Below, piece after piece: positions 15,382 through 24,449 of a stretch of DNA of 64,000 nucleotides (positions are counted from its first letter, which is position 1; each line of letters starts with the position of its first letter). A program made the position numbers and the translations under genes. The notes under the pieces were generated by a model that saw only the letters and a list, made by a program, of their open reading frames with translations, was not told where the DNA came from and ran no database searches. The DNA lies in IMG/VR virus record IMGVR_UViG_3300046536_000256, positions 1 to 64,000 of that record. One strand, 5' to 3'. This stretch comes from a virus.

Positions 15382-15978
15382 TTACTGTTGCTTACCGAAC
15401 TTGATCGGTTCTTGCTTGCCGGTATCGAATGCCGCCGCAGTCTTGGAGTCAGACACCACTTGACAAGACTTCTTCAGATCGAGACGAGGGAAGCCAGCAA
15501 AAGACAGGAGCTTGCCGCGCCAGAACCAGCCGAGCATGTTCTCGTACGTCCCACAGGCTTCCAGTTTTCGCGATTGGGCAATTTGGAATTCCTTCCGCCC
15601 ACCTTCGATCACGTCTTGTATTTTCAAGTAGAGTTTGCTGTTCAGTGTGGGGTTCTGTTCTTTGATCCACTGAACAACCGCCTTGTTCCCGTCAGGTCCA
15701 TTACGACTTTGGAAGGTCGTTCGCAACGTATCCTTCAAGTCGCCGGCATACATGCTGGCAACGCCGGCCGTTTCCTGGATGGTCAAGGTGACCGTACTCA
15801 GTACGTTTTCCGAGTCCTTGTCCAGCTTGGTGATGGTGGTTTCGGCGTTAACCGCCGAGTCGTGCGCGCTGGTGTACGTCCCCATAATCGTCACGCCGAC
15901 CAAAAGCAAACCAACCAACAGCACACCCAGGATACAACCTACCAGCATCCCGGCGGACATTTTCTTCGTAGTACTCAT
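15382..15978 (-). CDS. LemA-like membrane-anchored protein
   Basis: The 198-aa product has one N-terminal transmembrane helix (about residues 10-33), then a long helical outside region beginning YTSAHDSAVNAETTITKLDKD. This order, an N-terminal anchor followed by antiparallel long helices, and the length match LemA-family proteins, which occur in several jumbo phages. Sequence conservation is weak, so this is a fold-level guess. It overlaps the start region of the upstream gene by ATGA, which indicates a two-gene operon with the membrane protein 15975-17084. Confidence 0.5.
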   Translation of the reverse strand: MSTTKKMSAGMLVGCILGVLLVGLLLVGVTIMGTYTSAHDSAVNAETTITKLDKDSENVLSTVTLTIQETAGVASMYAGDLKDTLRTTFQSRNGPDGNKAVVQWIKEQNPTLNSKLYLKIQDVIEGGRKEFQIAQSRKLEACGTYENMLGWFWRGKLLSFAGFPRLDLKKSCQVVSDSKTAAAFDTGKQEPIKFGKQQ

Positions 15979-17084
15979 GCGAATCTTTCCTTAGTCTGAA
16001 AAACATCTTCTTTAATGAAGAAGTAAGTGATGGCACCCGTTACCGAAAGGTTCAGTAGCACCAGTAGAACAACCCACCAAGTTGGCGGGTCTATCGCTTC
16101 CGTCATGTAAGCGAAGTCTTCGTTTGGCACGCGATTGAAATCTTTCTTGATCAAAGCATACTGCTCTTTAACCACGTCGATTCCAAACGCACGCTCGTAC
16201 GTCAAGGTTTGCAATTGCTTCAACAGAATCTGGTTGTTCTGTCCATCGGCGAACGACATTGCCTTTGCCCATTGGATCTGCTCGTTGTCATCGACACCGT
16301 AAAACAAGATGACGTCGTTCTTCCGAGGACCCTTCCAGTACTCCATGAGTGCATAGAAATAGTCTGGACCGTTTTTGGTTACGACCAAGATTATGTTCAT
16401 TTGCTTTAGGACGGCATCTTTAGTCAGCTGGTTGTTCAGCCAAATGTTGATGTCGTCATAATCCTGCTTGGTATCGTCCACTACACGGTAGAAGTTGTAA
16501 TAGTCGTACGGCAACGGATAAGAAGGCAACACCCCCACATACTTCGCAGAGATGGTTGGGTCTGTCTTGAAGCGGTTATCATCGATCAGGAGGTAGTTTC
16601 GCACCATCTCCGTCTCAGACGCAGGATCACCCACTTCCACGTCGCTCCAGCGCGGCGGCTCGCCCAAGCCACGGCGGTCTATTCGGTCAATCGTGTATCG
16701 GGTACCCAACGAGGTACGCACGTCCCAGTCGACGTCATAGGAGTGCTCATGGCAATACTTCGGCGAGCACGACCGTGAGGTAGTTGCTTTGCCCTTCGAG
16801 TCACGAGAGGTTGACGTTGTACACGTTTCCCCGCACTGATACGAATGACTGCATGAAACCTCATCACGATCTTTGCTGGTTACGTAACCGTTGATCACAT
16901 CAAAGTCGTGTGACTTCATAACCCCCGCCATTGCCAGCAACCCAAGACACAGCAACGTGGATACACCCACTGCCCCCAGTTGGCACAGCCACTCTTTCCA
17001 GCAGATCTTGTGGCCCCAGAAGAACTTGCAAAACGTGATCAAAATAATGGAGGGTATAGCCATTATCGCAAGGTAGAATCCCAT
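15975..17084 (-). CDS. Large membrane protein with Cys-rich outside domain
   Basis: The 369-aa product has two N-terminal hydrophobic helices (about residues 2-18 and 35-55) and one near the C-terminus (about 335-357). Between them lies a large soluble part. Its start is Cys/His-rich (CSHSYQCGETC, CSPKYCHEHSY), a possible metal site or disulphide cluster. TAGGA precedes the ATG. It is co-translated with the LemA-like gene. In bacteria LemA genes often sit beside TPM-domain membrane proteins, and this may be the phage counterpart, but no TPM signature is clear. Confidence 0.6.
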   Translation of the reverse strand: MGFYLAIMAIPSIILITFCKFFWGHKICWKEWLCQLGAVGVSTLLCLGLLAMAGVMKSHDFDVINGYVTSKDRDEVSCSHSYQCGETCTTSTSRDSKGKATTSRSCSPKYCHEHSYDVDWDVRTSLGTRYTIDRIDRRGLGEPPRWSDVEVGDPASETEMVRNYLLIDDNRFKTDPTISAKYVGVLPSYPLPYDYYNFYRVVDDTKQDYDDINIWLNNQLTKDAVLKQMNIILVVTKNGPDYFYALMEYWKGPRKNDVILFYGVDDNEQIQWAKAMSFADGQNNQILLKQLQTLTYERAFGIDVVKEQYALIKKDFNRVPNEDFAYMTEAIDPPTWWVVLLVLLNLSVTGAITYFFIKEDVFQTKERFA

Positions 17085-17109
17085 TCCGGTTTCCTAATAG
17101 TCCTAAGGA

Positions 17110-17136
17110 AAGACCCCGGTGGTTAGCCGAGGTCTT
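17110..17136 (-). terminator. Hairpin between two leftward genes
   Basis: AAGACCCCGG (17110-17119) pairs with CCGAGGTCTT (17127-17136), with one non-canonical pair, downstream of the 17143-17769 gene. Confidence 0.55.
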
Positions 17137-17142
17137 CGAGGG

Positions 17143-17769
17143 TTACGCGTTTAGGACACCTTCGCCTTCACCGAACCCCAACAACCCCACACCCATGATG
17201 TGCGCTTGTTCAAACGTGACATCATGGCGGAAGCGCTGGTCGATTACCCACTCCAACGACGGCACATCCGGAACCACCGATTTGATTTCCGGTACTTCCT
17301 GTTCGAAGTCGAAGTCCTTGACGGTCAAACGGTTTATTGCGTACAGGATGAAGGTGAACAACGACACCAAGTGTTTCTGGCTGATACCTTCACGATCTGC
17401 GTAGGTTAACCCCCACAGCCGAACCCCCTCTGCGCTACCAGTGGTGGCAAACAACGAAGGATCGCCCTTGGCGATCAGCGTACGGTAATCCACCTCGCGA
17501 ATGGTCGTAAACAGATCAACCGCTTTCAGGTATTCCTGAATGTCACGTTTCAGCCCGGTCATTTGCGCGATGTACCCCGGCGTAGCACCGGGAACGTTCA
17601 TGGCCAAGTCGAACAGGGTCAACATGGTCCGCAGAGAGTCGTTGGCCTCGACAACCGCTTGGTCGTAGGTCAAACCCTTGGTGACTTGCAGTTCGGCCAC
17701 GTACGGCGACGACAGGGTCTTAGCGACTACATCGAAGATCCCGGTGATTGCTGGTGTATTGTTAACCAT
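17143..17769 (-). CDS. W-module protein (208 aa)
   Basis: The start is set at ATG 17769, overlapping the previous gene by 8 nt; the longer frame is that gene's shadow. The C-terminal part carries a copy of the repeated module (LEWVIDQRFRHDVTFEQAHI, W at about residue 174), with Ala 15 residues after the Trp and Gly four later. The rest is helical. Gene order and coupling with 17762-18286 suggest joint expression. Function unknown. Confidence 0.65.
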   Translation of the reverse strand: MVNNTPAITGIFDVVAKTLSSPYVAELQVTKGLTYDQAVVEANDSLRTMLTLFDLAMNVPGATPGYIAQMTGLKRDIQEYLKAVDLFTTIREVDYRTLIAKGDPSLFATTGSAEGVRLWGLTYADREGISQKHLVSLFTFILYAINRLTVKDFDFEQEVPEIKSVVPDVPSLEWVIDQRFRHDVTFEQAHIMGVGLLGFGEGEGVLNA

Positions 17770-18286
17770 TGATAAACTTCCCAAAGACACGTTGTTTTCT
17801 GATTCGGCGAAACAAGCCCGAAAACCCAAAGAAAGGGAACAAGGCAATCTTCCCTTTGAAATGTGTTACGTTGTTCTCGATCATCCAAGCCTCGATCAGG
17901 TTGTGCTGAATATCCAGCTCATCCTCGGGGTTCCAACGATCGGCTTGACGCAACCAGCGCGGGTTAGCTTTAATCCGCACTGGGCTGACCACATCACCCA
18001 CCACCATCATGCCGTGATCACCTTGGTCAATAAACTCCTGGATGATCTGCGGATACACCTCGGCCTGACGGAAACATTCTTGCACGTAACCAACAGGATC
18101 TTTGGTCATGGCAATCGAGGTAATCAACCCTACAACCGCCTCAGCAGAATGGTTCTTTGCTTCCCGAGCAGCCAACTTCTTTAGCTTCTTAGGATTCGTG
18201 GTGAAGTTCTCTTTCAGGAACTTAAGGAAAGCAGCTTCCTGCTGGAGGGGAGTCAGCTGCTCTTTTACATCGACTACTTCATCCAT
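17762..18286 (-). CDS. Unknown 174-aa protein
   Basis: Helical N-terminal half rich in Lys, Glu and Ala, then a central strand block (GMMVVGDVVSPVRI) and a Phe/Arg-rich C-terminus. A Trp-rich stretch (NPRWLRQADRW) resembles the start of the local W-module but lacks the Ala/Gly spacing. The ribosome site is weak. Function unknown. Confidence 0.6.
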   Translation of the reverse strand: MDEVVDVKEQLTPLQQEAAFLKFLKENFTTNPKKLKKLAAREAKNHSAEAVVGLITSIAMTKDPVGYVQECFRQAEVYPQIIQEFIDQGDHGMMVVGDVVSPVRIKANPRWLRQADRWNPEDELDIQHNLIEAWMIENNVTHFKGKIALFPFFGFSGLFRRIRKQRVFGKFING

Positions 18287-18292
18287 GCTGCT

Positions 18293-18898
18293 TTACACCC
18301 GGTGAGAGATCTGACGCTCGACGATGATTTCGTAAGGGAAGTACATCAATCCCTCGCGCTCTTGTGGAGCAGGACCGACATTCACCCACATCGAAATCCC
18401 CTTCTTGCTTTCAGGGGTTGGGAACAATCGCCTGACCGTAGCGTAGCCCGCCTGATTGATAGCACGGTCCTTGCTGGTGTCGGGGTTTACTTTCATGAAC
18501 CATTCGACCCAGTCCATGTTTACGAACCGACGATCATCAACAGCGCTGAACGGGGTGGGCTCGATGCCAAACTCAGGATGACTGCTTGGAAGCAGATGCA
18601 TCATGCTCTCTTCATGGTCCTTGAAGACTTGAAGACAAGCCTTGACACGGCTGGCTGGAAACTCATGCATCCCCAACCCAGATTCAAATGCCCGCAGACG
18701 CTCATGCAGCCAACGAAGACGTTCGGGGGTTGCACGCAAGATCTCAACGAGCCGGGCTGGGAGATCGGGATACTTATCGACTTCGTGATCGATAAAACCC
18801 TGGATAGTGTTGCCGAGACCGCAATCGTGAATATCACCCAATGGCAGGTCTTTACGCATTTGTTCTTTTTCAGCTTCGTAGTCAGTGCGAACGCTCAT
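18293..18898 (-). CDS. W-module protein (201 aa)
   Basis: AGGA precedes ATG 18898. The product has a helical N-terminal 110 residues. FVNMDWVEWFMKVNP then begins a W-module copy, with one extra residue before the conserved Ala. The C-terminal part is beta-type and ends in FPYEIIVERQ. It belongs to the family of neighbours at 17-25 kb that share this module. Confidence 0.65.
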   Translation of the reverse strand: MSVRTDYEAEKEQMRKDLPLGDIHDCGLGNTIQGFIDHEVDKYPDLPARLVEILRATPERLRWLHERLRAFESGLGMHEFPASRVKACLQVFKDHEESMMHLLPSSHPEFGIEPTPFSAVDDRRFVNMDWVEWFMKVNPDTSKDRAINQAGYATVRRLFPTPESKKGISMWVNVGPAPQEREGLMYFPYEIIVERQISHRV

Positions 18899-18929
18899 GG
18901 TTGTTATCCTTACAGGGTTATAATTGAGG

Positions 18930-19661
18930 TTAGTACTTCTGAACGGTGACCTTTGTGCCTTCGAGGTGTGCTTCGAGATAGTGAACCTTCTCGAAATACT
19001 TGTACCACACCACCCACTTCATGGACAGTACGGTGCGGTGGATGCCGGCCTTCTTGAACTCAGGTTCAGTGATCCACTTCTCCGGTGCTTCGATAACTCT
19101 TGGACGTGGCAATTCACGGTCCAGTTGTTGCATGATCTTGAGCGCGGCTTCATGGGCTTGGAGAATCCCGATACCCTGTTTATTCGAGTACCACAGCAGC
19201 CACTCGGTACTTGGCTGAAGACCACCATTATTACCGTAGATGCTTGGCTCGTCGCTAGCCGGCTCGTAGCGCGCGGTAGCGGCGATTTCTTTGAGTTCGG
19301 CGATCGACTGCTGCATCCGCTCGATTTGTTGCTCAACACAAATAGCCGCGTGTTCAGCTACCCGGGTAACGTCCATGTTGCGTTGAGTGGCGTAGTACTC
19401 GACCCACTCCCGATTGATATCACTTTTGGCACCCTGAAACAGGGAAGGAATGGGACCGAAGCCGGATTCTTCTGCCTTAGCCGCCAGCCAAGCAAACCGT
19501 TCCATGATGACTTGGATGGTAACTTCGTCACTTGCACCTTTGTTGACCCGTTCCAGCAACTTGGCGAGCTGGTCGATAACAATTGTGTCGGCCCACTCTG
19601 GAAGCTGGAGGTCTTTACGAGACTTGCGGGCTACTGATTCTGGCGAAATGATTTGGACCAT
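18930..19661 (-). CDS. Protein with three W-modules (243 aa)
   Basis: AAGGAA lies 6 nt before ATG 19661. Three module copies occur: REWVEYYATQRNMDV (one-residue insertion), TEWLLWYSNKQGIGILQAHE and MKWVVWYKYFEKVHYLEAHL. The last two keep exact W, W or Y, and Ala-His spacing. This gene shows best that the module is a repeat unit. The start overlaps the end of the previous gene by 47 nt, longer than usual here. Function unknown. Confidence 0.7.
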   Translation of the reverse strand: MVQIISPESVARKSRKDLQLPEWADTIVIDQLAKLLERVNKGASDEVTIQVIMERFAWLAAKAEESGFGPIPSLFQGAKSDINREWVEYYATQRNMDVTRVAEHAAICVEQQIERMQQSIAELKEIAATARYEPASDEPSIYGNNGGLQPSTEWLLWYSNKQGIGILQAHEAALKIMQQLDRELPRPRVIEAPEKWITEPEFKKAGIHRTVLSMKWVVWYKYFEKVHYLEAHLEGTKVTVQKY

Positions 19662-20307
19662 GGTCTAATTCCTTTGAAAATTCACGTTCTTGACGAAGCT
19701 GGTTAATACGTCTAACCGCTTCAAATACTTGCGGCGGGTACTTGGTCTCATCGAACCAACCCCCAATGTACACTTCCAGACAACGGGTGCTGCGCAAGGC
19801 CTCTTTAAAGACCAAATGAATCCCGTTATCTACTTTGAAACTGATTAGGAATTTCCCCATTCCAATCAGCGTCTTGATCGTATCCCCGAGTACAACATTT
19901 GTTAGGCTACAGATGGGAGTACGATACTTCAGGCGGTCAGCAATCACCGCATGAAATTCCCGGGTCACCCCCAACGAGTGGAGTTTGTTCCAAGGCAATT
20001 CTTCTTTTACAACACGCTTAACACTGAGGAAGACCCCTTCGTATTCCGGGGTCCGACTGACAACGCTAAACTCTGCTACCCCTTGGCGCTTACGAGGACC
20101 CTTCTCCCAAGTGAACCCAGAGAGGGCTAACACAGGGTTGTCCTTGTGACCGCTCTTCAGGACACGGTCAGCGTAAGCTTTAAAGAACGGAGAGATCCCG
20201 CACCCTTCACCGATTGATTCGGCTATGTAGGGGCGGAGGCTATCCAAAGTTTTATGCAAATCCTTCACCTGACGAACATTGCTTATTGGCGCAATTTTTC
20301 CGTTCAT
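19615..20307 (-). CDS. Unknown 230-aa protein
   Basis: The product is a mixed alpha/beta protein with basic stretches (KGPRKRQG, LRQERE). Its C-terminus overlaps the next gene by 47 nt. Codons and spacing are like its neighbours. No domain recognised. Confidence 0.6.
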   Translation of the reverse strand: MNGKIAPISNVRQVKDLHKTLDSLRPYIAESIGEGCGISPFFKAYADRVLKSGHKDNPVLALSGFTWEKGPRKRQGVAEFSVVSRTPEYEGVFLSVKRVVKEELPWNKLHSLGVTREFHAVIADRLKYRTPICSLTNVVLGDTIKTLIGMGKFLISFKVDNGIHLVFKEALRSTRCLEVYIGGWFDETKYPPQVFEAVRRINQLRQEREFSKELDHGPNHFARISSPQVS

Positions 20308-20352
20308 TACTGCTCTCTTATCCAGTCCATAGCGATTCCGGGTACAGTGGAA

Positions 20353-20709
20353 TCATCCCATAGACTCACGATCCCTTTCCATGTCCCGTCTGGTTTGCTC
20401 GTCCAGAGTAATGGTGTGCTGCTTGCACTTACCGCACTTGGACTCCTTAACCAGCTTGAACCCATAAGCAGAAATCAATACCGCTCGACCTTCTGCCATG
20501 ACTTGTGTAGTGATACACTGTCCTTTGCCTGGCAGTTTGACTTTGCGGAAGTTGTCGAATACCGACACACCAAAGGTAGCCAGCGCGTAGTCGTCGAAGA
20601 GCTCTTCTAAAGCTGCTTGGACATTCTCCTTGGGCAACCCCTCAAAGAACACGTCCAAGCGCTTACCGACCTCTTCAGCCACCTCATAATCGAATCGAGG
20701 TTCATTCAT
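20353..20709 (-). CDS. Unknown 118-aa protein with CxxC pair
   Basis: The acidic N-terminal half is helical. The C-terminal half has CGKCKQH, a possible half zinc site or redox pair. The start overlaps the previous gene by 8 nt. Function unknown. Confidence 0.6.
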   Translation of the reverse strand: MNEPRFDYEVAEEVGKRLDVFFEGLPKENVQAALEELFDDYALATFGVSVFDNFRKVKLPGKGQCITTQVMAEGRAVLISAYGFKLVKESKCGKCKQHTITLDEQTRRDMERDRESMG

Positions 20710-21427
20710 ACGGGAACATTCCGATGGAGCTTTGAAGGATAGAGACCAGACGTCTCAGATCGTTCTCACTGAAAATCCCCTCATCAGTGAAGGTGGCGAT
20801 TGCCTCGCCGTCAAGGATCCGGAGCAAGACCTCCCAGATATTGATGACGTCGGTCTTGTCATTGATACGGTAAATCGCCATTGTTCCGGTCAGATACCCC
20901 ATGACGACACGGAAGTCAGAAAACGTTTTACGTTCCTTATCCGTTACCATGCGGATTCTGATATCACCATCCAGTTGCAGCCACTCGTTAAAATTGGACA
21001 GGTAAACTTCCTGAGCTTCCAGAGTTTTACCCACTTTGGCCTTGATCACGTTGCCCTTCATCATCGCCTCGTAAGGCGTGATGTTGTCCCGCATACACTT
21101 ATCCATTACCCATTCCAAGGTAATGATCCGAGTGCCTTCGATAAACATCACCGGCGGCTCAGCAGGGAGGAACTTGGGGTCAGCCAAGTTCAGGGTCGTT
21201 TTAATTACACCAAGTGCCGCGGACCAACCACCGGTGACCCGACTCCTCAGATCAAAGATAGGCATCGCGTGATCGGTATTACCAGGGAACTTTTCTTTCA
21301 ACATCGCACGGTGTTGAGGGACGACAACCGTTTTCTTGTACCACTCGCCCCAAGCTTCTGGGAAGGCGTGCGGGTGGTCCATAAAAGGACTCGGCTCGTC
21401 TTTTCCAGGAACGTATTGATTTTCCAT
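20702..21427 (-). CDS. W-module protein with ENDL C-terminal domain (241 aa)
   Basis: Two W-module copies are visible: EAWGEWYKKTVVVPQHRAML near the N-terminus and TLEWVMDKCMRDNITPYEAM in the middle. The C-terminal third (from about residue 150) aligns with the small gene directly upstream (21427-21750). Both have a TD-x(2)-RK-F-DF block and end in FSENDLRRL or FNENDLIRL. The start shares a base with that gene's stop (TAATG). Function unknown. Confidence 0.7.
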   Translation of the reverse strand: MENQYVPGKDEPSPFMDHPHAFPEAWGEWYKKTVVVPQHRAMLKEKFPGNTDHAMPIFDLRSRVTGGWSAALGVIKTTLNLADPKFLPAEPPVMFIEGTRIITLEWVMDKCMRDNITPYEAMMKGNVIKAKVGKTLEAQEVYLSNFNEWLQLDGDIRIRMVTDKERKTFSDFRVVMGYLTGTMAIYRINDKTDVINIWEVLLRILDGEAIATFTDEGIFSENDLRRLVSILQSSIGMFPYE

Positions 21428-21750
21428 TATGAGATCATCGCCTTGAACACGTTAGCCAAACGAATGAGGTCGTTCTCGTTGAACTTCTCTTCGTAGAGAT
21501 AGTCGCAACGCAATTCCCCTTCCACTTCGTAGATCCGTGCGCGTGGCTGCTGGATCACGCCGATCGTTTCGTTAACCACGATCACCTTAGCCAGCGGTGC
21601 AATGGACACCAGGAAATCGGTGAACTGTTTACGCTGCGAATCGGTGTGCATGGAGACGTTAACATTCCAACCGCCGTGCTCAACCCAGACTTTCATTTCC
21701 GGGAACCACATACCAGCACCCAGAAGAGGTTTTTCCATTACTTGTGTCAT
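21427..21750 (-). CDS. Unknown 107-aa protein, stand-alone ENDL domain
   Basis: The frame is open further upstream, but AAGGA before ATG 21750 and the neighbour's end at 21761 set the start. Residues from about 25 on match the C-terminal domain of the next gene (20702-21427). This indicates duplication of that domain or gain of the W-modules by fusion. Translationally coupled through TAATG. Confidence 0.65.
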   Translation of the reverse strand: MTQVMEKPLLGAGMWFPEMKVWVEHGGWNVNVSMHTDSQRKQFTDFLVSIAPLAKVIVVNETIGVIQQPRARIYEVEGELRCDYLYEEKFNENDLIRLANVFKAMIS

Positions 21751-21760
21751 TGTTTGTTCC

Positions 21761-22603
21761 TTATTTGGATTCTTCAAACCAAGGATCGGTTGGATCCATT
21801 GGGTCGTGGTATTTGATTTTAACCAAGAGGGGATCACTTGGGTCCCATGGAAGGATCTCCACGTTCTTCCGCATCTTGCCGTGAGCAAACTCATTGTCAA
21901 TCATGGACTTAGCGCCCACTTCGAAAGCATGACTGTGGTTAACACCATACGTCTCAACACACCAGTCCAACCACTCCTTGTTCAGACGACGACGATTGAC
22001 GGTGTCCAGTAGACACGGTTCGTTCTTTGACGGACGCAGGTCCGCGATCATAACCGGCTGGGAAACGTTATCTATCACCAGTCGTGGAGTAAGCTGGGAC
22101 TTTACCAAGCCTTCGAGTTCCTCAAAGACCCTATCCATGTCGCTTCCAGGAACCCACCCACGGAGATAGGCTTCCAAAGGAGCAGGGTCCATAGGTGTAC
22201 GCCAGGTAACCTCGCTAGGATCTGGGATGTGAGAAGACATGATCCGATTACCTCGGAGATCGTGACCGGGTTCTGGTCCTATTGCGGTTGGCTTAGTTCT
22301 ACCGTAAAAGGCATCACGAACCGAATCGACAACTTTCTCGACAACAGCTGCGTCTTGAAGAGGGCGGTTACCTTGCCAAGGGTTCTGGGTAACCTCCCCA
22401 CACGACGCATTGGGGTCGGTGTACATCCCCAGCTGAGCCGCTCTCCGACACTCCGAGTGACCCACGTCCTTTTCTTTAGGACCTTGTCCCATGAAACCTG
22501 GGTTATGCGGCTCATCCAGAAAGTCGATTACTTCTTTGGATACTTTAACTGGCTTGTCCAAACCCAAGAACAAACGAACCCCTTTGTACAGTTGTGTGAA
22601 CAT
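21761..22603 (-). CDS. W-module protein (280 aa)
   Basis: AGGAG lies upstream of ATG 22603. The first half is Pro/Gly-rich and may be partly disordered. The module copy (NKEWLDWCVETYGVNHSHAF), preceded by NRRRL, is near residue 215, with Ala and Gly at the standard spacing. The C-terminus is Asp/Pro-rich (DPMDPTDPWFEE). Function unknown. Confidence 0.65.
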   Translation of the reverse strand: MFTQLYKGVRLFLGLDKPVKVSKEVIDFLDEPHNPGFMGQGPKEKDVGHSECRRAAQLGMYTDPNASCGEVTQNPWQGNRPLQDAAVVEKVVDSVRDAFYGRTKPTAIGPEPGHDLRGNRIMSSHIPDPSEVTWRTPMDPAPLEAYLRGWVPGSDMDRVFEELEGLVKSQLTPRLVIDNVSQPVMIADLRPSKNEPCLLDTVNRRRLNKEWLDWCVETYGVNHSHAFEVGAKSMIDNEFAHGKMRKNVEILPWDPSDPLLVKIKYHDPMDPTDPWFEESK

Positions 22604-22605
22604 GA

Positions 22606-23025
22606 TTACTCCTTAAGCTTATAAGAGAACACCGCGGGCTTAACTGACCAGTCTGACGGGAACTTGAGCGGGATGGCTTCGATAGAAGGCCACGATTCGA
22701 TCGGTTTGATGTGTCTTGGATCATTAATCAAATCGTTCAAAACCTTGGTGAATTCCTCAGCCCGCGTGCTCGACTTGATCATGGGTAATTCGATGATCCC
22801 GTCTTTACAGATCACCGGGTTAACTTCGCTAGCCAACTTGAGGATCTCTTCCACCGTGCCAAGTGGGGGCAAGGAAAAGAACTCCTTGCCCCACAATGCC
22901 ATCCAACGACTGATCGGGGTGTTCTTGTGTTCTTCAAACGTGAACTCGATCGCTGGTCGACGGTTAATGCGATAGATGCCTCCATCAGGGGCCACAGCGG
23001 TTCTAGGGGTATTTTCTTTTGCCAC
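22606..23025 (-). CDS. Unknown 139-aa protein with GTG start
   Basis: Starts at GTG 23025, with GGAGG 8 nt upstream. It is the first gene after the TATATTAC element at 23066-23080. The product has an RINRRP stretch and a Trp-rich segment (ISRWMALWGKEFF) loosely like the local W-module but without its spacing. Function unknown. Confidence 0.65.
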   Translation of the reverse strand: MAKENTPRTAVAPDGGIYRINRRPAIEFTFEEHKNTPISRWMALWGKEFFSLPPLGTVEEILKLASEVNPVICKDGIIELPMIKSSTRAEEFTKVLNDLINDPRHIKPIESWPSIEAIPLKFPSDWSVKPAVFSYKLKE

Positions 23026-23065
23026 GATACTAACCTCCTAATAAAAGAATTCGTTATTCACAGTA

Positions 23066-23080
23066 GTAATATAGGTTTGA
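23066..23080 (-). promoter_or_regulatory. TATATTAC-type early promoter
   Basis: The minus strand reads TCAAACCTATATTAC, about 41 nt before the GTG start of the 22606-23025 gene. It would drive the run of W-module genes to its left. Confidence 0.7.
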
Positions 23081-23110
23081 GTAATTGTAAAAATCAATTT
23101 AACGAACATA

Positions 23111-23143
23111 ACCCTACTCCGTCCTTTCGGCGCGGAGTAGGGT
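23111..23143 (-). terminator. Terminator hairpin after the 23150-24343 gene
   Basis: ACCCTACTCCG (23111-23121) pairs with CGGAGTAGGGT (23133-23143), 7 nt past the stop. On the minus strand TTATG follows immediately. Confidence 0.75.
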
Positions 23144-23149
23144 TAGTAC

Positions 23150-24343
23150 TTATGCCGCTTCTTTCAGCTCAGGGCACTCGTCACGCAATGCGTACGCGAT
23201 ATTGCCAACGGCGGAGTTCGTGATGTTGAGGAAGGTGAGAATACCGGATGTGGCGTTCAGGCTGCAACTGAGGTCGAACAGATCGTCGCTCAGCTCATCG
23301 TGCTTCTTCTCATCCTGGTTCTTGGTGATCTCGTCCTTCAGTTTGGCCATCTTGCTTTTCACGTCAGTATGAATCTCCTGGATCTTCTTCTTGCTACCCT
23401 CAGTCTGATCAAGGGCACGCTTACTGTCAGCGATCCAAGATTTGGCCGCACTGACACTCTTGAAGTAGTCAGGGTGTGTACCGTTAACAAACCCCTCGAG
23501 AGCTTCGATAACGGCACCGGTCCTGACAGACATCTCTGTGTAGATCTTTCGGGCGCGTTCGCTGAACGACTTATCTTCGGCGCTTTCAACGAAGGACTCT
23601 TTGCGGGTCTTGATGGTCGCGAGGGCCTTGTCGAGACTTTCGCAGTTTCTTTTGATGGCGGTGGCATTCAACACGGAGAGCTCGAACACCTCCTTAACCA
23701 ACTGAATAACCTGCGGGACCGCCTTTGCGACTTCGGCGGGAGTTGGTTTACCGGCTTCACCAGCGGGCTTGGAATCAGCCGACTTAGATTTGTCGTCAGA
23801 CCCGCTCTTAGCCGGCTCAGATTTGGACGAGCTTTTGCCGATCTTGAGATCTTCCTTGACTTCTTCGACCTTCTTTTCCAGCTTGGTCTTTTCCGGGCCA
23901 GCTGGAAGTTTTTCAACCTTGGCTTCAACAGCCTTCACGGCGGACACAACGTTAGCCGGAGTAACCTTTGGAGCCTCCATCGCTTTAACCGCCACTTCAG
24001 CCTCAGCAACGGTTGCCTTGATCTTTGCGTCCTTCTCAGCGGCCGGTTTACCGAAGAGGAATTCCCAGAGCGATTTGAACATCTTCTGGATGTATTCCCA
24101 CATCTTCGAGATGCCTTTACCGATGGTGCCGAACAACCCGCCTTCTTCGTTACCGGTAATTTCGTCGAGACCAGATTCCAGACCGGCGGCGTACATGACA
24201 CCGTGTACGTAGCGTTGCGCGGCAGTAAGGTTCATGCCCTCACTGCCGGTGACTGTGTCAATAAACCCGGTCATCACTTTTTCAACGTGACTTGGATCTG
24301 GAATTTCGTTGTAATCGTCAGCAAAATCAACAATATGGTGCAT
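23150..24343 (-). CDS. Coiled-coil, Lys/Ala-rich 397-aa protein
   Basis: After about 65 globular residues comes an amphipathic, aromatic-rich stretch (GKGISKMWEYIQKMFKSLWE, about 76-95). A long Ala/Lys/Glu helical region follows, with a low-complexity Ser/Lys/Asp linker near residues 165-200. A second helical domain has Cys residues near its end. Composition and layout resemble internal head or ejected virion proteins, which are often cleaved, but no known sequence is matched. A stand-alone unit: hairpins flank it on both sides. Confidence 0.6.
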   Translation of the reverse strand: MHHIVDFADDYNEIPDPSHVEKVMTGFIDTVTGSEGMNLTAAQRYVHGVMYAAGLESGLDEITGNEEGGLFGTIGKGISKMWEYIQKMFKSLWEFLFGKPAAEKDAKIKATVAEAEVAVKAMEAPKVTPANVVSAVKAVEAKVEKLPAGPEKTKLEKKVEEVKEDLKIGKSSSKSEPAKSGSDDKSKSADSKPAGEAGKPTPAEVAKAVPQVIQLVKEVFELSVLNATAIKRNCESLDKALATIKTRKESFVESAEDKSFSERARKIYTEMSVRTGAVIEALEGFVNGTHPDYFKSVSAAKSWIADSKRALDQTEGSKKKIQEIHTDVKSKMAKLKDEITKNQDEKKHDELSDDLFDLSCSLNATSGILTFLNITNSAVGNIAYALRDECPELKEAA

Positions 24344-24413
24344 ACATTTCCCCTGGTGTACCGAATAAGTTAATGACCTATAGCATTCGAGGAAACAAAA
24401 AAATAAAGTAAGG

Positions 24414-24445
24414 TAACCAACGGAGGCCGCAACCCCCGTTGGTTA
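24414..24445 (-). terminator. Intrinsic terminator after the 24450-24971 gene
   Basis: TAACCAACGG (24414-24423) pairs with CCGTTGGTTA (24436-24445). On the minus strand it is followed by a strong T-run, TTTATTTTTTTG. Confidence 0.85.
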
Positions 24446-24449
24446 TCTC

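Noticed and set aside
23300-24373. 357-codon plus-strand open frame
   Set aside because: Antisense of the Lys/Ala-rich 397-aa gene; Leu/Phe/Gly-rich with no start signal.
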